A stretch of 64,000 bases of DNA from Halobacillus litoralis (GCF_020171725.1 NZ_JAIVAJ010000001.1:372001-436000); one strand, 5' to 3'. Numbered from the stretch's first letter, positions 1 to 9,820 are shown. Numbers and translations: made by a program. The notes: generated from the letters alone by a model not told the origin.

Positions 1-777
1 TGCTTCATTCGTATTCTCCTGTTCAGCCGAACCCTCATTTGGAAACTCTTCAAAATAGGCGCCTACATCAATATGTATGATGCCTTCTGAACCTGGTTCC
101 AATTGAGCTACAATCGAAGGGTAAGACGGCATTTTGCTTGAGAAATTTCGAATGGATGCCAGGACTTGATAACCATCATTCATATACAATCTAATTTGAT
201 ATGGGTTTTCCTCTTTCGGGACCCAATGTATTTCAGAAATCAATTGAGCTACACTCTCAGGCAGCTCTTTCAACTCTTTAGACATTTCCTTTAAATAAGT
301 CGCTTTCGTGAAACCAGCTAATATAGGGGCATCCCCTGGTGGAGTTGAAGTCGCTTTCAGCTGTGTTCCATCCTCGAGAATGGGTCGGTATTGCCCATTC
401 TTCACGATATACCCGATTCGTTCCGCTTCCTCGACCTCTATCTCAACGGTGCTTGGGAAATCTCGTGAAACGGTGGCTCCGATGATTTCTTCGTGGGATT
501 CGATGTTCTTTATGATCTCATCCGCATCCACCTGCCAGAAATTTGTATCCGTCGTGACGCCGCTCAAGTCTGTAACCTCTTCTTCACTTACATTCCCTGC
601 TCCTGTCACCACGATGTGGCGGACATGACTCAAAGAGGACTGCAAATAGATGACGAGACCGATCAGCATAAATAGAATCGATAAGTAAAAAATCAATCTT
701 CGGTTCGCTTTGTTTTTTCTTGTTTGTTTCAGTCTTGGTATACGTTCCTCAATGGAGACTACTTTTCTCTCATTCAT
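1..777 (-). CDS. divIB: Cell division protein DivIB/FtsQ (C-terminus off the window)
   Basis: DivIB is a bitopic membrane protein of the divisome that works with FtsL and DivIC at the septum. The 259 visible residues show a short basic cytoplasmic tail (starting MNERKVVSIEERIPRLKQ), one membrane segment at about residues 28-45 (LIFYLSILFMLIGLVIYL), and then a POTRA-like stretch around HVRHIVVTGAGNVSEEEV. The ATG at 777 is preceded by AAGGAG at 789-794. The reading frame is still open at base 1, so the end is missing. It belongs to the dcw cluster but is separated from spoVE by 471 bp and a terminator, and has its own candidate promoter. Confidence is high from the sequence pattern and position. 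Confidence 0.9.
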   Translation of the reverse strand, partial: MNERKVVSIEERIPRLKQTRKNKANRRLIFYLSILFMLIGLVIYLQSSLSHVRHIVVTGAGNVSEEEVTDLSGVTTDTNFWQVDADEIIKNIESHEEIIGATVSRDFPSTVEIEVEEAERIGYIVKNGQYRPILEDGTQLKATSTPPGDAPILAGFTKATYLKEMSKELKELPESVAQLISEIHWVPKEENPYQIRLYMNDGYQVLASIRNFSSKMPSYPSIVAQLEPGSEGIIHIDVGAYFEEFPNEGSAEQENTNEA

Positions 778-866
778 AACGGGCATAACTCCTTATTCCA
801 TGACACCCTGTGTTTCTTGTTATCACTTATACTCTGATGTATGTTCATCTACTACAAAGCACTACC

Positions 867-875
867 ATTATATCA
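867..875 (-). promoter_or_regulatory. Candidate extended -10 promoter for divIB
   Basis: On the minus strand the sequence TGATATAAT is an extended -10 (TGnTATAAT) about 90 bp upstream of the divIB start. No good -35 box is present at 17 bp, which is tolerated with an extended -10. It fits divIB being transcribed separately, after the terminator that ends the upstream operon. Confidence 0.5.
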
Positions 876-1206
876 CAGAAAAGGACTCTTTTATTGAGAG
901 AACTGTACTAGTTTCACAAGAAATTTCGACTCGTTTCTCCTTTGTATAACAGCTTTCCAGAACATTTCGGAATTCCCGCATTCACAAACAATCCCTTCCC
1001 CTTAAAACGGTATACTAAACACCCATTTCCCATCCCGTAAGACTCATATCTCTTGTCTTCTTAACCCCCATATTCCATCCATTCACTTCCTTTATGTAAT
1101 AGAAACTGTCTTTCAAATAAGGATTTATACCTAATATCTATATAGAGAAATTGGTTATATTTAATCAGCAGGCTACCATTCCCCCCTTCACAACTTTTTT
1201 CGAAAC

Positions 1207-1240
1207 CAAAAAACCTTAGAGCCGCCTGCTCTAAGGTTTC
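1207..1240 (-). terminator. Intrinsic terminator after spoVE
   Basis: A 12-bp perfect stem (AAACCTTAGAGC / GCTCTAAGGTTT) with a five-base loop is followed on the minus strand by a T-rich tract. It lies just downstream of the spoVE stop codon. Confidence 0.85.
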
Positions 1241-1248
1241 TTAAGGAC

Positions 1249-2349
1249 TTATTTATTCGAAAAGCGACTCACACTAAGCAATAGACCTAACGAAGCAAGG
1301 GTCAATGTTAAGGAAGACCCTCCATAGCTTACAAGAGGAAGTGTAATCCCTGTGACGGGAATCAGACCTGTCACGACGCTGACATTGATCATCACCTGAA
1401 TGGAAATCATACCGACGACACCCAGCGCAAGAAGGGACCCGAATAAATCAGGAGCATATAAGCTCGTCCTCACGCCGCGCCATAATAAGATGAAAAATAA
1501 CCCAAGGAGAACAATTCCTCCAAGAAACCCAAGTTCTTCTGCAAGTACAGCAAAAATAAAGTCCGTCTGAGGCTCCGGCAAGTAGAAGAATTTCTGCATA
1601 CTGTTCCCAAGCCCTAACCCGAGCAGACCACCTGGACCGATCGCATACAAAGACTGGATAATCTGAAACCCGCTCCCTAGCGGATCCTCCCAAGGATGCA
1701 GAAAGGCTGTAATCCGTTTAATCCGGTAAGGGGCTGAGGCAATCAACCCGATCATACCGGCCATCCCCGCACCAGCAATCCACATGAAGTGGCTGATTCT
1801 CGCTCCTGCTGTAAACATCATGACAAGGCATGTCCCAACCATGACAACGCCTGTCCCCAAGTCAGGCTGAAGCATGATCAGTGCAAATGGAAACATGATC
1901 AAAGCAAGTCCTGGTAAGAAGCCTTCCTGAAACGAGTTCATCCGCTTCTGCCTTGATGATAAGAACCTCGCTAGGAACAAAATCAATCCAAGTTTCATAA
2001 ACTCAGACGGCTGGATACTGAACATGCCGACGCCGATCCAGCTCCTTGCTCCCCCGCGCACCATTCCGACGCCTGGGATCAACACCGCTGCCAGAGCGAT
2101 AAGACAGATGATCATAATCACTTTAGCATGTTCATGCCATACGTAATAAGGAATCCGGGATAACGTGAACATCGCAACAAGGCCGACCGAAGCAAACAGA
2201 ATTTGACGCTTCGCAAAGAAGAACGGATCGTCGAACTTATACTCTGACCAAATGCTCGAAGAACTGTACACCATGATGATGCCCATCATCAATATCCCTA
2301 ATATCGCAACAATCAACCATAAATCCGGCTTTTTTATTTTTTCCTCCAT
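1249..2349 (-). CDS. spoVE: SEDS family lipid II polymerase SpoVE/FtsW
   Basis: A multi-spanning SEDS glycosyltransferase that polymerises lipid II, in B. subtilis for the spore cortex together with SpoVD. Its 366 residues equal the length I recall for B. subtilis SpoVE. Hallmarks are the loop YLPEPQTDFIFAVLAEELG and the signature TGITLPLVSYGGSSL near the C-terminus, with about ten membrane helices. The position after murD in the dcw cluster supports SpoVE rather than FtsW; a second SEDS gene (ftsW) lies at 45350-46543. The ATG at 2349 has a rather distant GGGAGG upstream. Its gene product is expected to act with the SpoVD encoded four genes upstream. Confidence 0.88.
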   Translation of the reverse strand: MEEKIKKPDLWLIVAILGILMMGIIMVYSSSSIWSEYKFDDPFFFAKRQILFASVGLVAMFTLSRIPYYVWHEHAKVIMIICLIALAAVLIPGVGMVRGGARSWIGVGMFSIQPSEFMKLGLILFLARFLSSRQKRMNSFQEGFLPGLALIMFPFALIMLQPDLGTGVVMVGTCLVMMFTAGARISHFMWIAGAGMAGMIGLIASAPYRIKRITAFLHPWEDPLGSGFQIIQSLYAIGPGGLLGLGLGNSMQKFFYLPEPQTDFIFAVLAEELGFLGGIVLLGLFFILLWRGVRTSLYAPDLFGSLLALGVVGMISIQVMINVSVVTGLIPVTGITLPLVSYGGSSLTLTLASLGLLLSVSRFSNK

Positions 2350-2410
2350 AAGAAAAAGCCCTACCTCCCATCTCAGGTGGAAACTAGGGCTACGCCTTAC
2401 GCATAAGCCC

Positions 2411-3757
2411 TTACTTCAGCTTATGCACAGACTCTGTAAACATGTTGCCTCTTTGTTCAAAAGTAGAATATTGATCCCAGCTGGCACAGGCTGGAGATAA
2501 GAGGATGACGTCCTCTTCCTGGGATAAATCATAAGCGGCATCCACTGCTTCCTGCATCGTTTCGACTTTTACAAGCTGATCGACGCCTGCTGACTTCGCC
2601 GTTTCGGCTAACTTATCCGCGGTCTCTCCGAACAGGACCATCCCTTTCACCCCTGACAAGTACTCACGAAGCCCGTCAAAGCTGTTCCCTCGATCGAGTC
2701 CGCCTGCAAGTAAGATGACCGGATCAGAGAAGGATCGTAACGCATACGAAGTCGCCAAAATGTTCGTCGCCTTGGAATCGTTATAAAAGCGCCTTCCGTT
2801 TTTGGAGGTGACATACTGGAGACGATGCTCTACTCCGGCAAACGTCGTCAAAACCTTTCGAATGGCTTCATTCGAGACCCCGACCTGTTTCACTGCTCCA
2901 ACCGCAGCCAATATGTTCTGCAGGTTCTGTGGACCGACGAGAACGATTTCTTTCCGATCCATGATACGGTCTTCCTCATAGTAAACCGCCTGCTCGTCTG
3001 CCCATACACCTGTGTGCTTCGACTTCAAAGAAAAAGGCATCTTTTTGGATGGGATCGACGGAAGATAACCGGCGATCCGCTCATCATCTCCGTTATAGAC
3101 CAACACATCTTCTTCCGTCTGGTTCGCGACGAGCTTCGCTTTGGCATCGTGGTAATTCTGGAGGGTGTGATGATAGTCAAGATGCGCTTCATACAAGTTC
3201 AGCCAAACCGCTACATCTGGTCTGAAGGCTTCCGTACCAAGAAGCTGGAAGGAAGACAACTCAATGACCATCGTCTCATCATCCGTCGTTGAGCGAGCGA
3301 CTTCACAAGAGACACTCCCGATGTTCCCCGCCACAGAAACAGGCTGACCATCCGCTTCGATCATACGATGAATAAGCGTCGTGGTCGTTGTTTTTCCATT
3401 GGACCCTGTCACTCCGATCAGCGGACCTTCGTGCAGGTAAGAAGCCAGTTCAACTTCCGTCACAATTGGAATCCCACGGCTGTCCGCTTCTGCTACAAGT
3501 GGATTCTCATAAGGAATGCCCGGGTTTTTCACCATCAGGTCAATTCCGTCCAGAGCAGACAGCGGGTGCCCTCCTACGATGACATCGGCTCCTTTTTCAG
3601 TGAGCGCCTGAACCGCTTCACTCGTTTCATCGGCTTTGAGATCATTGACTCGTACGTTCACCTGACTATCCAGCAACAGGTGAGCAGCGGCCGTGCCACT
3701 CTTCGCAAGCCCGAGCACGAGTACATGTTGATAAGCGAAATTCTTCAGATTCTTCAT
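2411..3757 (-). CDS. murD: UDP-N-acetylmuramoylalanine--D-glutamate ligase MurD
   Basis: Cytoplasmic Mur ligase that adds D-glutamate to UDP-MurNAc-L-Ala using ATP. The 448 residues begin [21 protein letters not shown] (Rossmann-like uracil-binding domain) and carry the ATP-binding loop [13 protein letters not shown] and the Mur-ligase motif [11 protein letters not shown]. The start is placed at the ATG overlapping the mraY stop (ATGA), with AGGTGA just upstream; an in-frame extension to 3835 exists but would lie inside mraY. This four-base overlap implies translational coupling with mraY. Confidence 0.96.
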   Translation of the reverse strand: MKNLKNFAYQHVLVLGLAKSGTAAAHLLLDSQVNVRVNDLKADETSEAVQALTEKGADVIVGGHPLSALDGIDLMVKNPGIPYENPLVAEADSRGIPIVTEVELASYLHEGPLIGVTGSNGKTTTTTLIHRMIEADGQPVSVAGNIGSVSCEVARSTTDDETMVIELSSFQLLGTEAFRPDVAVWLNLYEAHLDYHHTLQNYHDAKAKLVANQTEEDVLVYNGDDERIAGYLPSIPSKKMPFSLKSKHTGVWADEQAVYYEEDRIMDRKEIVLVGPQNLQNILAAVGAVKQVGVSNEAIRKVLTTFAGVEHRLQYVTSKNGRRFYNDSKATNILATSYALRSFSDPVILLAGGLDRGNSFDGLREYLSGVKGMVLFGETADKLAETAKSAGVDQLVKVETMQEAVDAAYDLSQEEDVILLSPACASWDQYSTFEQRGNMFTESVHKLK

Positions 3758-4740
3758 CCTAACATCACCTCGATATATACGCCGATTACGGCAAATACCA
3801 ATCCGACCGCCCAGAATGTCGTAACGACTCTCCATTCTGACCAGCCCTTCAGCTCATAATGGTGATGTAGAGGACTCATTCGGAAGACACGCTTCCCTGT
3901 AGTCTTGAATGAAATGACTTGAATAATGACAGACAGTGTCTCAAGAACAAACACACCACCAATGATGACAAGTAATAGTTCCATTTTCATGAGAATCGCA
4001 ATAATCGCAATCGCTCCGCCAAGTGCCAGCGACCCCGTGTCTCCCATAAATACTTTCGCCGGGTGCGCATTGAATACTAAGAAACCAAGCAAAGCACCGA
4101 CGATGGCTAAAGCGAAGACCGCGACTTCCGTATTCGGTTCAACCGTCCACGCAAGAATCCCGAACGCACCGAATGCGACCGCTGCCGTACCAGCAAGCAG
4201 GCCATCGAGCCCATCCGTCAAGTTGACGGCATTCGATCCTCCAACAAGCATGAATAAAATTAAAATGGCATAACCAAAACCAAGATCCAATTCGAACGTT
4301 GTGCCGGGAATTCCAATAGTCGTCGGGAATTCGTTCTGTCTTAAAATCAAATACACCACGACAGCGATGACAATTTGACCGAGCATCTTCTGTTTAGAAG
4401 TCAGCCCTAAATTCCTTTTCAACGCGACCTTGATGTAATCGTCCAGAAATCCAAGCAGTCCATATCCAAGCAGTACAAAGAGTACGATAAACACTTGAAT
4501 GGAAGGTGCTTCTGCTTGCAATAGGTAGGCCGTAATCAAGGTTGTCGCCACGACTGATAAAATAATCATGACGCCTCCCATGGTCGGCGTACCCGATTTT
4601 TTCTGGTGGGATTCAGGCCCCTCTTCACGGATGGCCTGCCCGAATTTCAGTCTCCTGAGATAAGGGATGATGATCGGCGATATCGCGACCGTTATTGCGA
4701 ATGATATAGCCATGGTAATGAGTACTATGTAGTCGTTCAT
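3754..4740 (-). CDS. mraY: Phospho-N-acetylmuramoyl-pentapeptide-transferase MraY
   Basis: Integral membrane enzyme that transfers phospho-MurNAc-pentapeptide to undecaprenyl phosphate, giving lipid I. 328 residues with about ten transmembrane helices, the aspartate motifs GFLDDYIKV and [12 protein letters not shown], and the late histidine motif [13 protein letters not shown], all typical of the family. The ATG at 4740 is preceded by a strong AAGGAGG. It overlaps murD by four bases and follows murF after 39 bp. Confidence 0.97.
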   Translation of the reverse strand: MNDYIVLITMAISFAITVAISPIIIPYLRRLKFGQAIREEGPESHQKKSGTPTMGGVMIILSVVATTLITAYLLQAEAPSIQVFIVLFVLLGYGLLGFLDDYIKVALKRNLGLTSKQKMLGQIVIAVVVYLILRQNEFPTTIGIPGTTFELDLGFGYAILILFMLVGGSNAVNLTDGLDGLLAGTAAVAFGAFGILAWTVEPNTEVAVFALAIVGALLGFLVFNAHPAKVFMGDTGSLALGGAIAIIAILMKMELLLVIIGGVFVLETLSVIIQVISFKTTGKRVFRMSPLHHHYELKGWSEWRVVTTFWAVGLVFAVIGVYIEVMLG

Positions 4741-4779
4741 GTATGCTTCCTCCTTTATTTCTCCGTCATCTCCTGAAAA

Positions 4780-6132
4780 TCAGTTGACTAAATCGTCCAG
4801 TAATTCTTCGAGCTTCATTCCTCTGGAAGCCTTGATTAACACTACTGTATCTTCTGTCAAGTTAGATTGAATGTGATGACTTAACGCTTTTTTCTCTGTA
4901 AAATGTGCCGTTTCAATACCGCTGCTGTTTCTCTCGACAGCGTCTGTAATCTGCTTGGAGTGTACTCCAATTGTGTAAACCGCATCGATTTCCGGATCGA
5001 TGGCTTCCGCAACCCCAGCATGAAGCTGTTCAGATTTCTCCCCGAGCTCATACATATCCCCTAATACTAACACTTTTTTCGATTTAGATGTCAAGTTACG
5101 AATAATTTCGATGACAGCCTTCATGGATGTAGGTGAAGCATTGTATGCATCATTTATAATAAGCGCACCATTCTTTCCTTCATGCTTCTCAAAGCGCATC
5201 CCTGAAGCTTCAATTTGACCGAAGCCCTGCTGGATCTGTTCATGGCTGATCCCGAGTTTATGAGCAAGAGCAATCACATACGAAGCATTTTTCGCATTAT
5301 GTCTGCCCGCCATCGGAAGTTCGTACGTGTCCCCATTCACCGTAAAGGTCGTCTGATCGTCTGACAGCTGTTGAATTTCCGCTACATAATCAAGTCCTTG
5401 GTGAAAACCACAGCTGACGGCCCCCTCTTGTTGAAGCGCCTCCGATAAGAGCGGTTCATCACCGTCCATGATGCATGGACCTGTAAGCCCGTCACGAATC
5501 TCAAGCTTTGCCTTCGCGATTCCTTCACGTGAACCTAGGTTTTCAATATGGGATTCGCCTATATTCGTAATGATCGCATAATCGGGCTCTGCAAGCTTAG
5601 ATAGTACAGAAATCTCGCCTGCCCGGTCCATTCCCATTTCCAGAACAACCGCTTCCGTTCTCGTTTCCATCGACAATACCGTAAGAGGCAGCCCGATGTG
5701 GTTGTTGAAGTTCCCTTGCGTTTTGTGCGTGTTGAATTTTGTACGGAGTACGGCAGCCACCATATCCTTCGTCGTCGTTTTTCCATTTGAGCCGGTCACA
5801 CCGACAATTACTGGATCAATTTTTTTCAAGTAATAATGAGCCAGGTCCTGAAGTGCTTTCGTCGTATCCTCGACGAAGAAAACAGGGAAATCCGTCGGGA
5901 CAAGATGCGGCACCGGCTTATCTTTCTGCCACAGTGTTGCGGTCGCCCCGTTCTCGATGGCTCCTTTTATGAAATCATGGGCATCAAACGACTCCCCCAC
6001 AATGGGGACGAATAGACTCTGTCTCGCCTTCTTACGAGAGTCTGTCATGATCATCCGTATGGTGATCGGGTCGTCTGCTGCCCCTTTGTAATCTTGAAAT
6101 AGAGCGGTTAGCTCCGAAACCTCTAGCTTCAT
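4780..6132 (-). CDS. murF: UDP-MurNAc-tripeptide--D-alanyl-D-alanine ligase MurF
   Basis: Mur ligase that adds D-Ala-D-Ala to complete the UDP-MurNAc-pentapeptide. 450 residues, with ATP-binding loop [13 protein letters not shown] near residue 115, the motif MGMDRAGEISVLSKL, and the C-terminal DAYNASPTSMKAVIE region. Its ATG overlaps the murE stop (ATGA) behind AAGGAG, so the two are coupled. In B. subtilis murF sits outside the dcw cluster next to ddl; here it is inside, between murE and mraY, as in E. coli. Confidence 0.96.
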   Translation of the reverse strand: MKLEVSELTALFQDYKGAADDPITIRMIMTDSRKKARQSLFVPIVGESFDAHDFIKGAIENGATATLWQKDKPVPHLVPTDFPVFFVEDTTKALQDLAHYYLKKIDPVIVGVTGSNGKTTTKDMVAAVLRTKFNTHKTQGNFNNHIGLPLTVLSMETRTEAVVLEMGMDRAGEISVLSKLAEPDYAIITNIGESHIENLGSREGIAKAKLEIRDGLTGPCIMDGDEPLLSEALQQEGAVSCGFHQGLDYVAEIQQLSDDQTTFTVNGDTYELPMAGRHNAKNASYVIALAHKLGISHEQIQQGFGQIEASGMRFEKHEGKNGALIINDAYNASPTSMKAVIEIIRNLTSKSKKVLVLGDMYELGEKSEQLHAGVAEAIDPEIDAVYTIGVHSKQITDAVERNSSGIETAHFTEKKALSHHIQSNLTEDTVVLIKASRGMKLEELLDDLVN

Positions 6133-7604
6133 CGTTTATTCTCCTTAATACTGCGTAATATCTCTTTTGCGACTTCACAATCATCGAAGTGGGTACGGAC
6201 ACCGTTCACTTCCTGATACGTTTCATGACCTTTGCCTGCAATGAGGACGACATCTCCACTCCCTGCCCCCGTAAGAGCTGCCCGGATTGCCTGTTTACGG
6301 TCCTCTATCCACTGATACCCTTCTGTTTTCCCCTCAACCATATCTCGGAAAATTTCTTCAGGGTCTTCTGTCCGTGGGTTGTCAGTCGTAAAAATGACTT
6401 CGTCCGCAAGCTTCATAGCAGCATCCGCCATCATCGGGCGCTTCTTCCGGTCACGATCTCCTCCACACCCAACGACCACCCAAACTTTGTTCTTGCAAAA
6501 TTGCTGGATCGTCTGCAGAACATTTTCAAGTGAATCAGGAGTATGGGCATAGTCCACTACCACTCCGAACGGCTGTCCTTCACGTACCGGCTCGAACCGC
6601 CCTTTGATTCCTTTCGTCTGTTCAAAGACCTGTTTCATCGTATTCAAAGGCACATCACACACAACGCCTACAGAAGCCGCCGCCAACATGTTATAAATAC
6701 TGAAACGCCCCATCAAGGGACTACGGATCGTAATGTCGCCAGGTGGTGTATGCAGAACATAATGCGTCCCTGATTCATTACACGTAATGTCTGATGCCCA
6801 AACATCAGCTTTCGATTGTATGGCATAAGTCAGAATGGGTTGAGCCGTGGACTGAATCAGTTTAGAAGCGTACAGGCTATCCTTGTTGATGACCGCATAC
6901 TTCGGACTCTTACTATTATACCCATTGCCTAACTGAGCGAACAACAATGATTTAGCCCGGAAATAATCTTCAAAATGGTCGTGATAATCCAAGTGGTCCC
7001 GTGTCAGATTCGTAAACACCGCCACATCGAACTCACAGCCGAAGACACGACCTTGATCGAGAGCATGAGAAGAGACTTCCATAACAGCCGTATCGACGTT
7101 ACGCTCTACCATCTTCGAAAAATAACCCTGGAGGGACAGCGCGTCAGGCGTAGTATGTTGAACCGGCATCGTCCGGCCCGCTATCTTCACTTGAATCGTG
7201 CCGATGACACCTGTTGAACATTGGTGGTGAGCAAATAATTCGTCTAACAAATAAGAAATGCTCGTTTTTCCATTGGTGCCCGTAATGCCGATCAATCTCA
7301 ATTGTTCAGTCGGAAAACGATAAAAGGCTGAGGCAGTCATCGCCAAAGCCTTTGTCGTATCATTTACGTAGATGACAGGGACGCTCGATTCAATCGGAGC
7401 TTCTGCCACTATGGCAGTTGCTCCTTTTTCCTCCGCTTCCCTGACAAATGTGTGACCATCTGCTTTTATTCCCCTTATACAGACAAATAAATCACCGGGG
7501 GAGGTTTTTCTTGAATCCATTGAAATGCCTGATACATCCAGGCCTTGAATGGAACGGGTCGTTCGGTAAAATCGGATGTTTTCAAGTAACGCTTCAAGTT
7601 TCAA
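6129..7604 (-). CDS. murE: UDP-MurNAc-L-Ala-D-Glu--2,6-diaminopimelate ligase MurE
   Basis: Mur ligase that adds the third stem-peptide amino acid. 491 residues with the ATP-binding loop ITGTNGKTSISYL and, in the C-terminal domain, TTDNPRTEDP. The DNPR tetrad is the meso-diaminopimelate recognition motif of E. coli and B. subtilis MurE, so meso-DAP is the likely substrate. The start is a TTG at 7604 behind AGGGGTGA with good spacing. A candidate sigma-A promoter lies just upstream, so murE may be transcribed independently of spoVD. Confidence 0.95.
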   Translation of the reverse strand: MKLEALLENIRFYRTTRSIQGLDVSGISMDSRKTSPGDLFVCIRGIKADGHTFVREAEEKGATAIVAEAPIESSVPVIYVNDTTKALAMTASAFYRFPTEQLRLIGITGTNGKTSISYLLDELFAHHQCSTGVIGTIQVKIAGRTMPVQHTTPDALSLQGYFSKMVERNVDTAVMEVSSHALDQGRVFGCEFDVAVFTNLTRDHLDYHDHFEDYFRAKSLLFAQLGNGYNSKSPKYAVINKDSLYASKLIQSTAQPILTYAIQSKADVWASDITCNESGTHYVLHTPPGDITIRSPLMGRFSIYNMLAAASVGVVCDVPLNTMKQVFEQTKGIKGRFEPVREGQPFGVVVDYAHTPDSLENVLQTIQQFCKNKVWVVVGCGGDRDRKKRPMMADAAMKLADEVIFTTDNPRTEDPEEIFRDMVEGKTEGYQWIEDRKQAIRAALTGAGSGDVVLIAGKGHETYQEVNGVRTHFDDCEVAKEILRSIKENKR

Positions 7605-7634
7605 GAACGTTCACCCCTACTCACATACAGATTT

Positions 7635-7643
7635 ATTATAGCA
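7635..7643 (-). promoter_or_regulatory. Candidate extended -10 promoter for murE
   Basis: On the minus strand TGCTATAAT forms an extended -10 in the spoVD-murE gap, about 30 bp upstream of the murE TTG. The -35 region is poor. It would let the murE-murF-mraY-murD-spoVE part run in vegetative cells independently of spoVD. Confidence 0.5.
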
Positions 7644-7699
7644 AAGGTAAAGAGGCTCTGTATGCATGAATTTGTATTTTCAAACATCGTATGCAGTCA

Positions 7700-9622
7700 T
7701 CACTTCAAATACACCCGCACTTTTGAGTCCTGAGGAACTTTCACACCTGCTTCAGGTGCCTGAGTCACCACTTCCTCGCCTTCTCCGTTCACTTCAATTT
7801 CAAGCGGTGTCAGCAGCTTACTTAAGTCCTCTTTATTCATTCCGGTCACATCAGGAACTTCAATAAGAGGCTCTTCCGGCCAGTTGTATTCTTTCTCGAG
7901 CCCATCTATTCTCGGTTCCACACCAAGCACCCTCAGGCTGTCGCCCATGATGTTACCGACGATCGGTGCAGCAACGACGCCTCCGAACTGAACGGTGTTT
8001 TTCGGGTTATCAATCGCAAGATAGACAACGAGCTCGGGATCATCTGCTGGGGCAAATCCAATGAAGGACACGATATGGTTGTTCTCCATGTAGCGTCCAT
8101 CCGATCCGACCTTCTGAGCGGTACCGGTCTTACCTCCGACTCTGTACCCCTCCACATATGCTCCTCTTCCTGTTCCCTTTGCGACGACGCTCTCCAGTGC
8201 ATTTCTGATCTCTTTTGACGTCTCTTCCGAAATGACCTGCTCCTTCATCTTCGGTTCGTTTTCCTCGAGAACTTCTCCTGTAATGGGATCAAGCCACGCC
8301 TCCTGAATATACGGCTCGTAGTAATACCCGCCGTTGACAGCCGCGGCCACCGCCATCACCTGCTGAATCGGTGTAACGGATACACCTTGTCCGAATGCGG
8401 TTGTCGCCTGCTCTACAGGACCGACATTCTCTGGCTTGAATAGAATCCCTTTACCTTCCCCTTCCAAGTCGATCCCCGTCTTCTGACCGAAACCGAAACG
8501 GTCAACATATTCGAATAACCGATCTTTTCCTAAACGCTGACCGAGGGTTACAAACCCTGGGTTACAGGAGTTCTGCACTACCTCAAGAAACGTCTGGTCA
8601 CCATGACCTCCCCGCTTCCAACAGTGCAGCGTCGCTCCGTCCACTTTAATCGCACCCGAATCATGAAAATGTTCGTCCTCAAGATCCACCAAATCCTCTT
8701 CAAGCGCTGCTGCAAGCGTAATAATTTTGAACGTGGACCCAGGCTCATACGTACTCCAAACCGGGAGATTCCGGTTGTACACTTTTGGATCCACATCCTG
8801 GTAACTGGCTGGGTTGAACGTCGGCCGGGATGACATGGCAACCACTTTCCCAGTGTCAGGATCGACCGCCAAAGCGACAGCGCCATCTGGATTGTATTTC
8901 GCCTGCGCAATATCCAATTCACGCTCTATGATCGATTGCACCTTATAATCAATGGTCAATTTCAAATCCTTACCGTCAACCGGCGGCTCATACACATCCG
9001 CAATATCCGGCATCCGTTTCCCTTTAGCATCAGAGAAAAAAGAAAGCGCGCCTTTCTCCCCTCTCAATTCTTCATCGTAATACGCTTCGAGCCCGAGCAA
9101 TCCTTGGTTGTCGATGCCACTGAAACCAAGCACGTGGGATAGGAAAGAGCCATGAGGGTAGAACCGCTCTGAATCTTCAGCGATAAATACACCGGGCATT
9201 CCGAGGGATTGAATCGCATCGGCCTGCTCTTCGCTTATTTTCCGACCTTCAGGGTGAATCCTCTCAATCGAAGTTACTTTTGTGACATGTCCGAGCGCCT
9301 TTTCCTCACTCATATCTAAGATCTTAGCAAGCTGCTTCGCTGTTGCCTCTGGGTCTTTCACCTGTCTTGGTACCACCATAACGGTTGGAGCAGACTGGTT
9401 TCCTACAAGAACTTCACCGTTCGTATCAAGAATCTTCCCTCGTTCGGGTTCGAACGTAATGTCACGACTCCACGATTGCTCTGCTTTATCGATTAAAAAG
9501 TCGCTTAATACAAATTGCACATACCCAAGCCTTCCTGCGATGACAGTAAAAATAAGCATACCTACAAGAAACACCGTCACTAATCGTTTTTTCACTACAA
9601 CCTGTGATACTCTTCTCCTCAT
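7700..9622 (-). CDS. spoVD: Stage V sporulation protein D, class B penicillin-binding protein
   Basis: Transpeptidase for spore cortex peptidoglycan, working with SpoVE. 640 residues: N-terminal membrane anchor (about residues 13-32), dimerisation domain, transpeptidase domain with active-site S296-T-F-K299, SCN at 352-354 and KTGTAQ further on, and one C-terminal PASTA domain (VPDVTGMNKEDLSKLL). The ATG at 9622 is chosen for the strong AAAGGAG upstream and similarity to the SpoVD start MR-V-VxxRL; an in-frame extension upstream lacks support. A strong terminator separates it from pbpB. In B. subtilis spoVD is sigma-E dependent; I could not find a convincing sigma-E site here. Confidence 0.93.
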   Translation of the reverse strand: MRRRVSQVVVKKRLVTVFLVGMLIFTVIAGRLGYVQFVLSDFLIDKAEQSWSRDITFEPERGKILDTNGEVLVGNQSAPTVMVVPRQVKDPEATAKQLAKILDMSEEKALGHVTKVTSIERIHPEGRKISEEQADAIQSLGMPGVFIAEDSERFYPHGSFLSHVLGFSGIDNQGLLGLEAYYDEELRGEKGALSFFSDAKGKRMPDIADVYEPPVDGKDLKLTIDYKVQSIIERELDIAQAKYNPDGAVALAVDPDTGKVVAMSSRPTFNPASYQDVDPKVYNRNLPVWSTYEPGSTFKIITLAAALEEDLVDLEDEHFHDSGAIKVDGATLHCWKRGGHGDQTFLEVVQNSCNPGFVTLGQRLGKDRLFEYVDRFGFGQKTGIDLEGEGKGILFKPENVGPVEQATTAFGQGVSVTPIQQVMAVAAAVNGGYYYEPYIQEAWLDPITGEVLEENEPKMKEQVISEETSKEIRNALESVVAKGTGRGAYVEGYRVGGKTGTAQKVGSDGRYMENNHIVSFIGFAPADDPELVVYLAIDNPKNTVQFGGVVAAPIVGNIMGDSLRVLGVEPRIDGLEKEYNWPEEPLIEVPDVTGMNKEDLSKLLTPLEIEVNGEGEEVVTQAPEAGVKVPQDSKVRVYLK

Positions 9623-9774
9623 TGTGATAACTCCTTTGGCTAGATCAGTAGAGTCAGCTTGTATCACTATATGCATGTACCACACGATTAGAACAGCGCG
9701 CCTCTCACCTTGGCTTTAGGAACGCGAGTTGTTTAGCAGCCCCTTGGATTCCCTCATATTCCTGGATTGCACAT

Positions 9775-9820
9775 AAAAAACGAACGAAACATTTTTAAAA
9801 ATGGTTTCGTTCGTTTTTTT
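9775..9820. terminator. Long intrinsic terminator between pbpB and spoVD
   Basis: Arms AAAAAACGAACGAAAC and GTTTCGTTCGTTTTTT flank a loop that is itself nearly palindromic (ATTTTTAAAAAT). There are A- and T-runs on both sides. It ends the mraZ-rsmH-ftsL-pbpB transcript before spoVD. Confidence 0.9.

Larger units (their letters stand above)
778..1248. other. Intergenic gap where murG and murB would be expected
   Basis: In B. subtilis murG and murB lie between spoVE and divIB. Here the 471 bp contain no ORF with a ribosome binding site and no recognisable remnant of either gene. What is present is the spoVE terminator at the spoVE side and a candidate divIB promoter near 867-875. The rest is low-complexity, pyrimidine-rich on the plus strand. 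Confidence 0.7.

Noticed and set aside
9282-9719. Long open frames opposite spoVD, pycA, bshC and other genes (for example 44322-45089 plus, 14041-14688 plus)
   Set aside because: They lie antisense to well-supported genes, lack ribosome binding sites and encode no recognisable protein; they are shadows of the coding strand.
9623-9720. Possible sigma-E promoter for spoVD (GCATATAGT, GATACAAG)
   Set aside because: The -10-like elements lack a partner -35 at the right distance; no convincing match.
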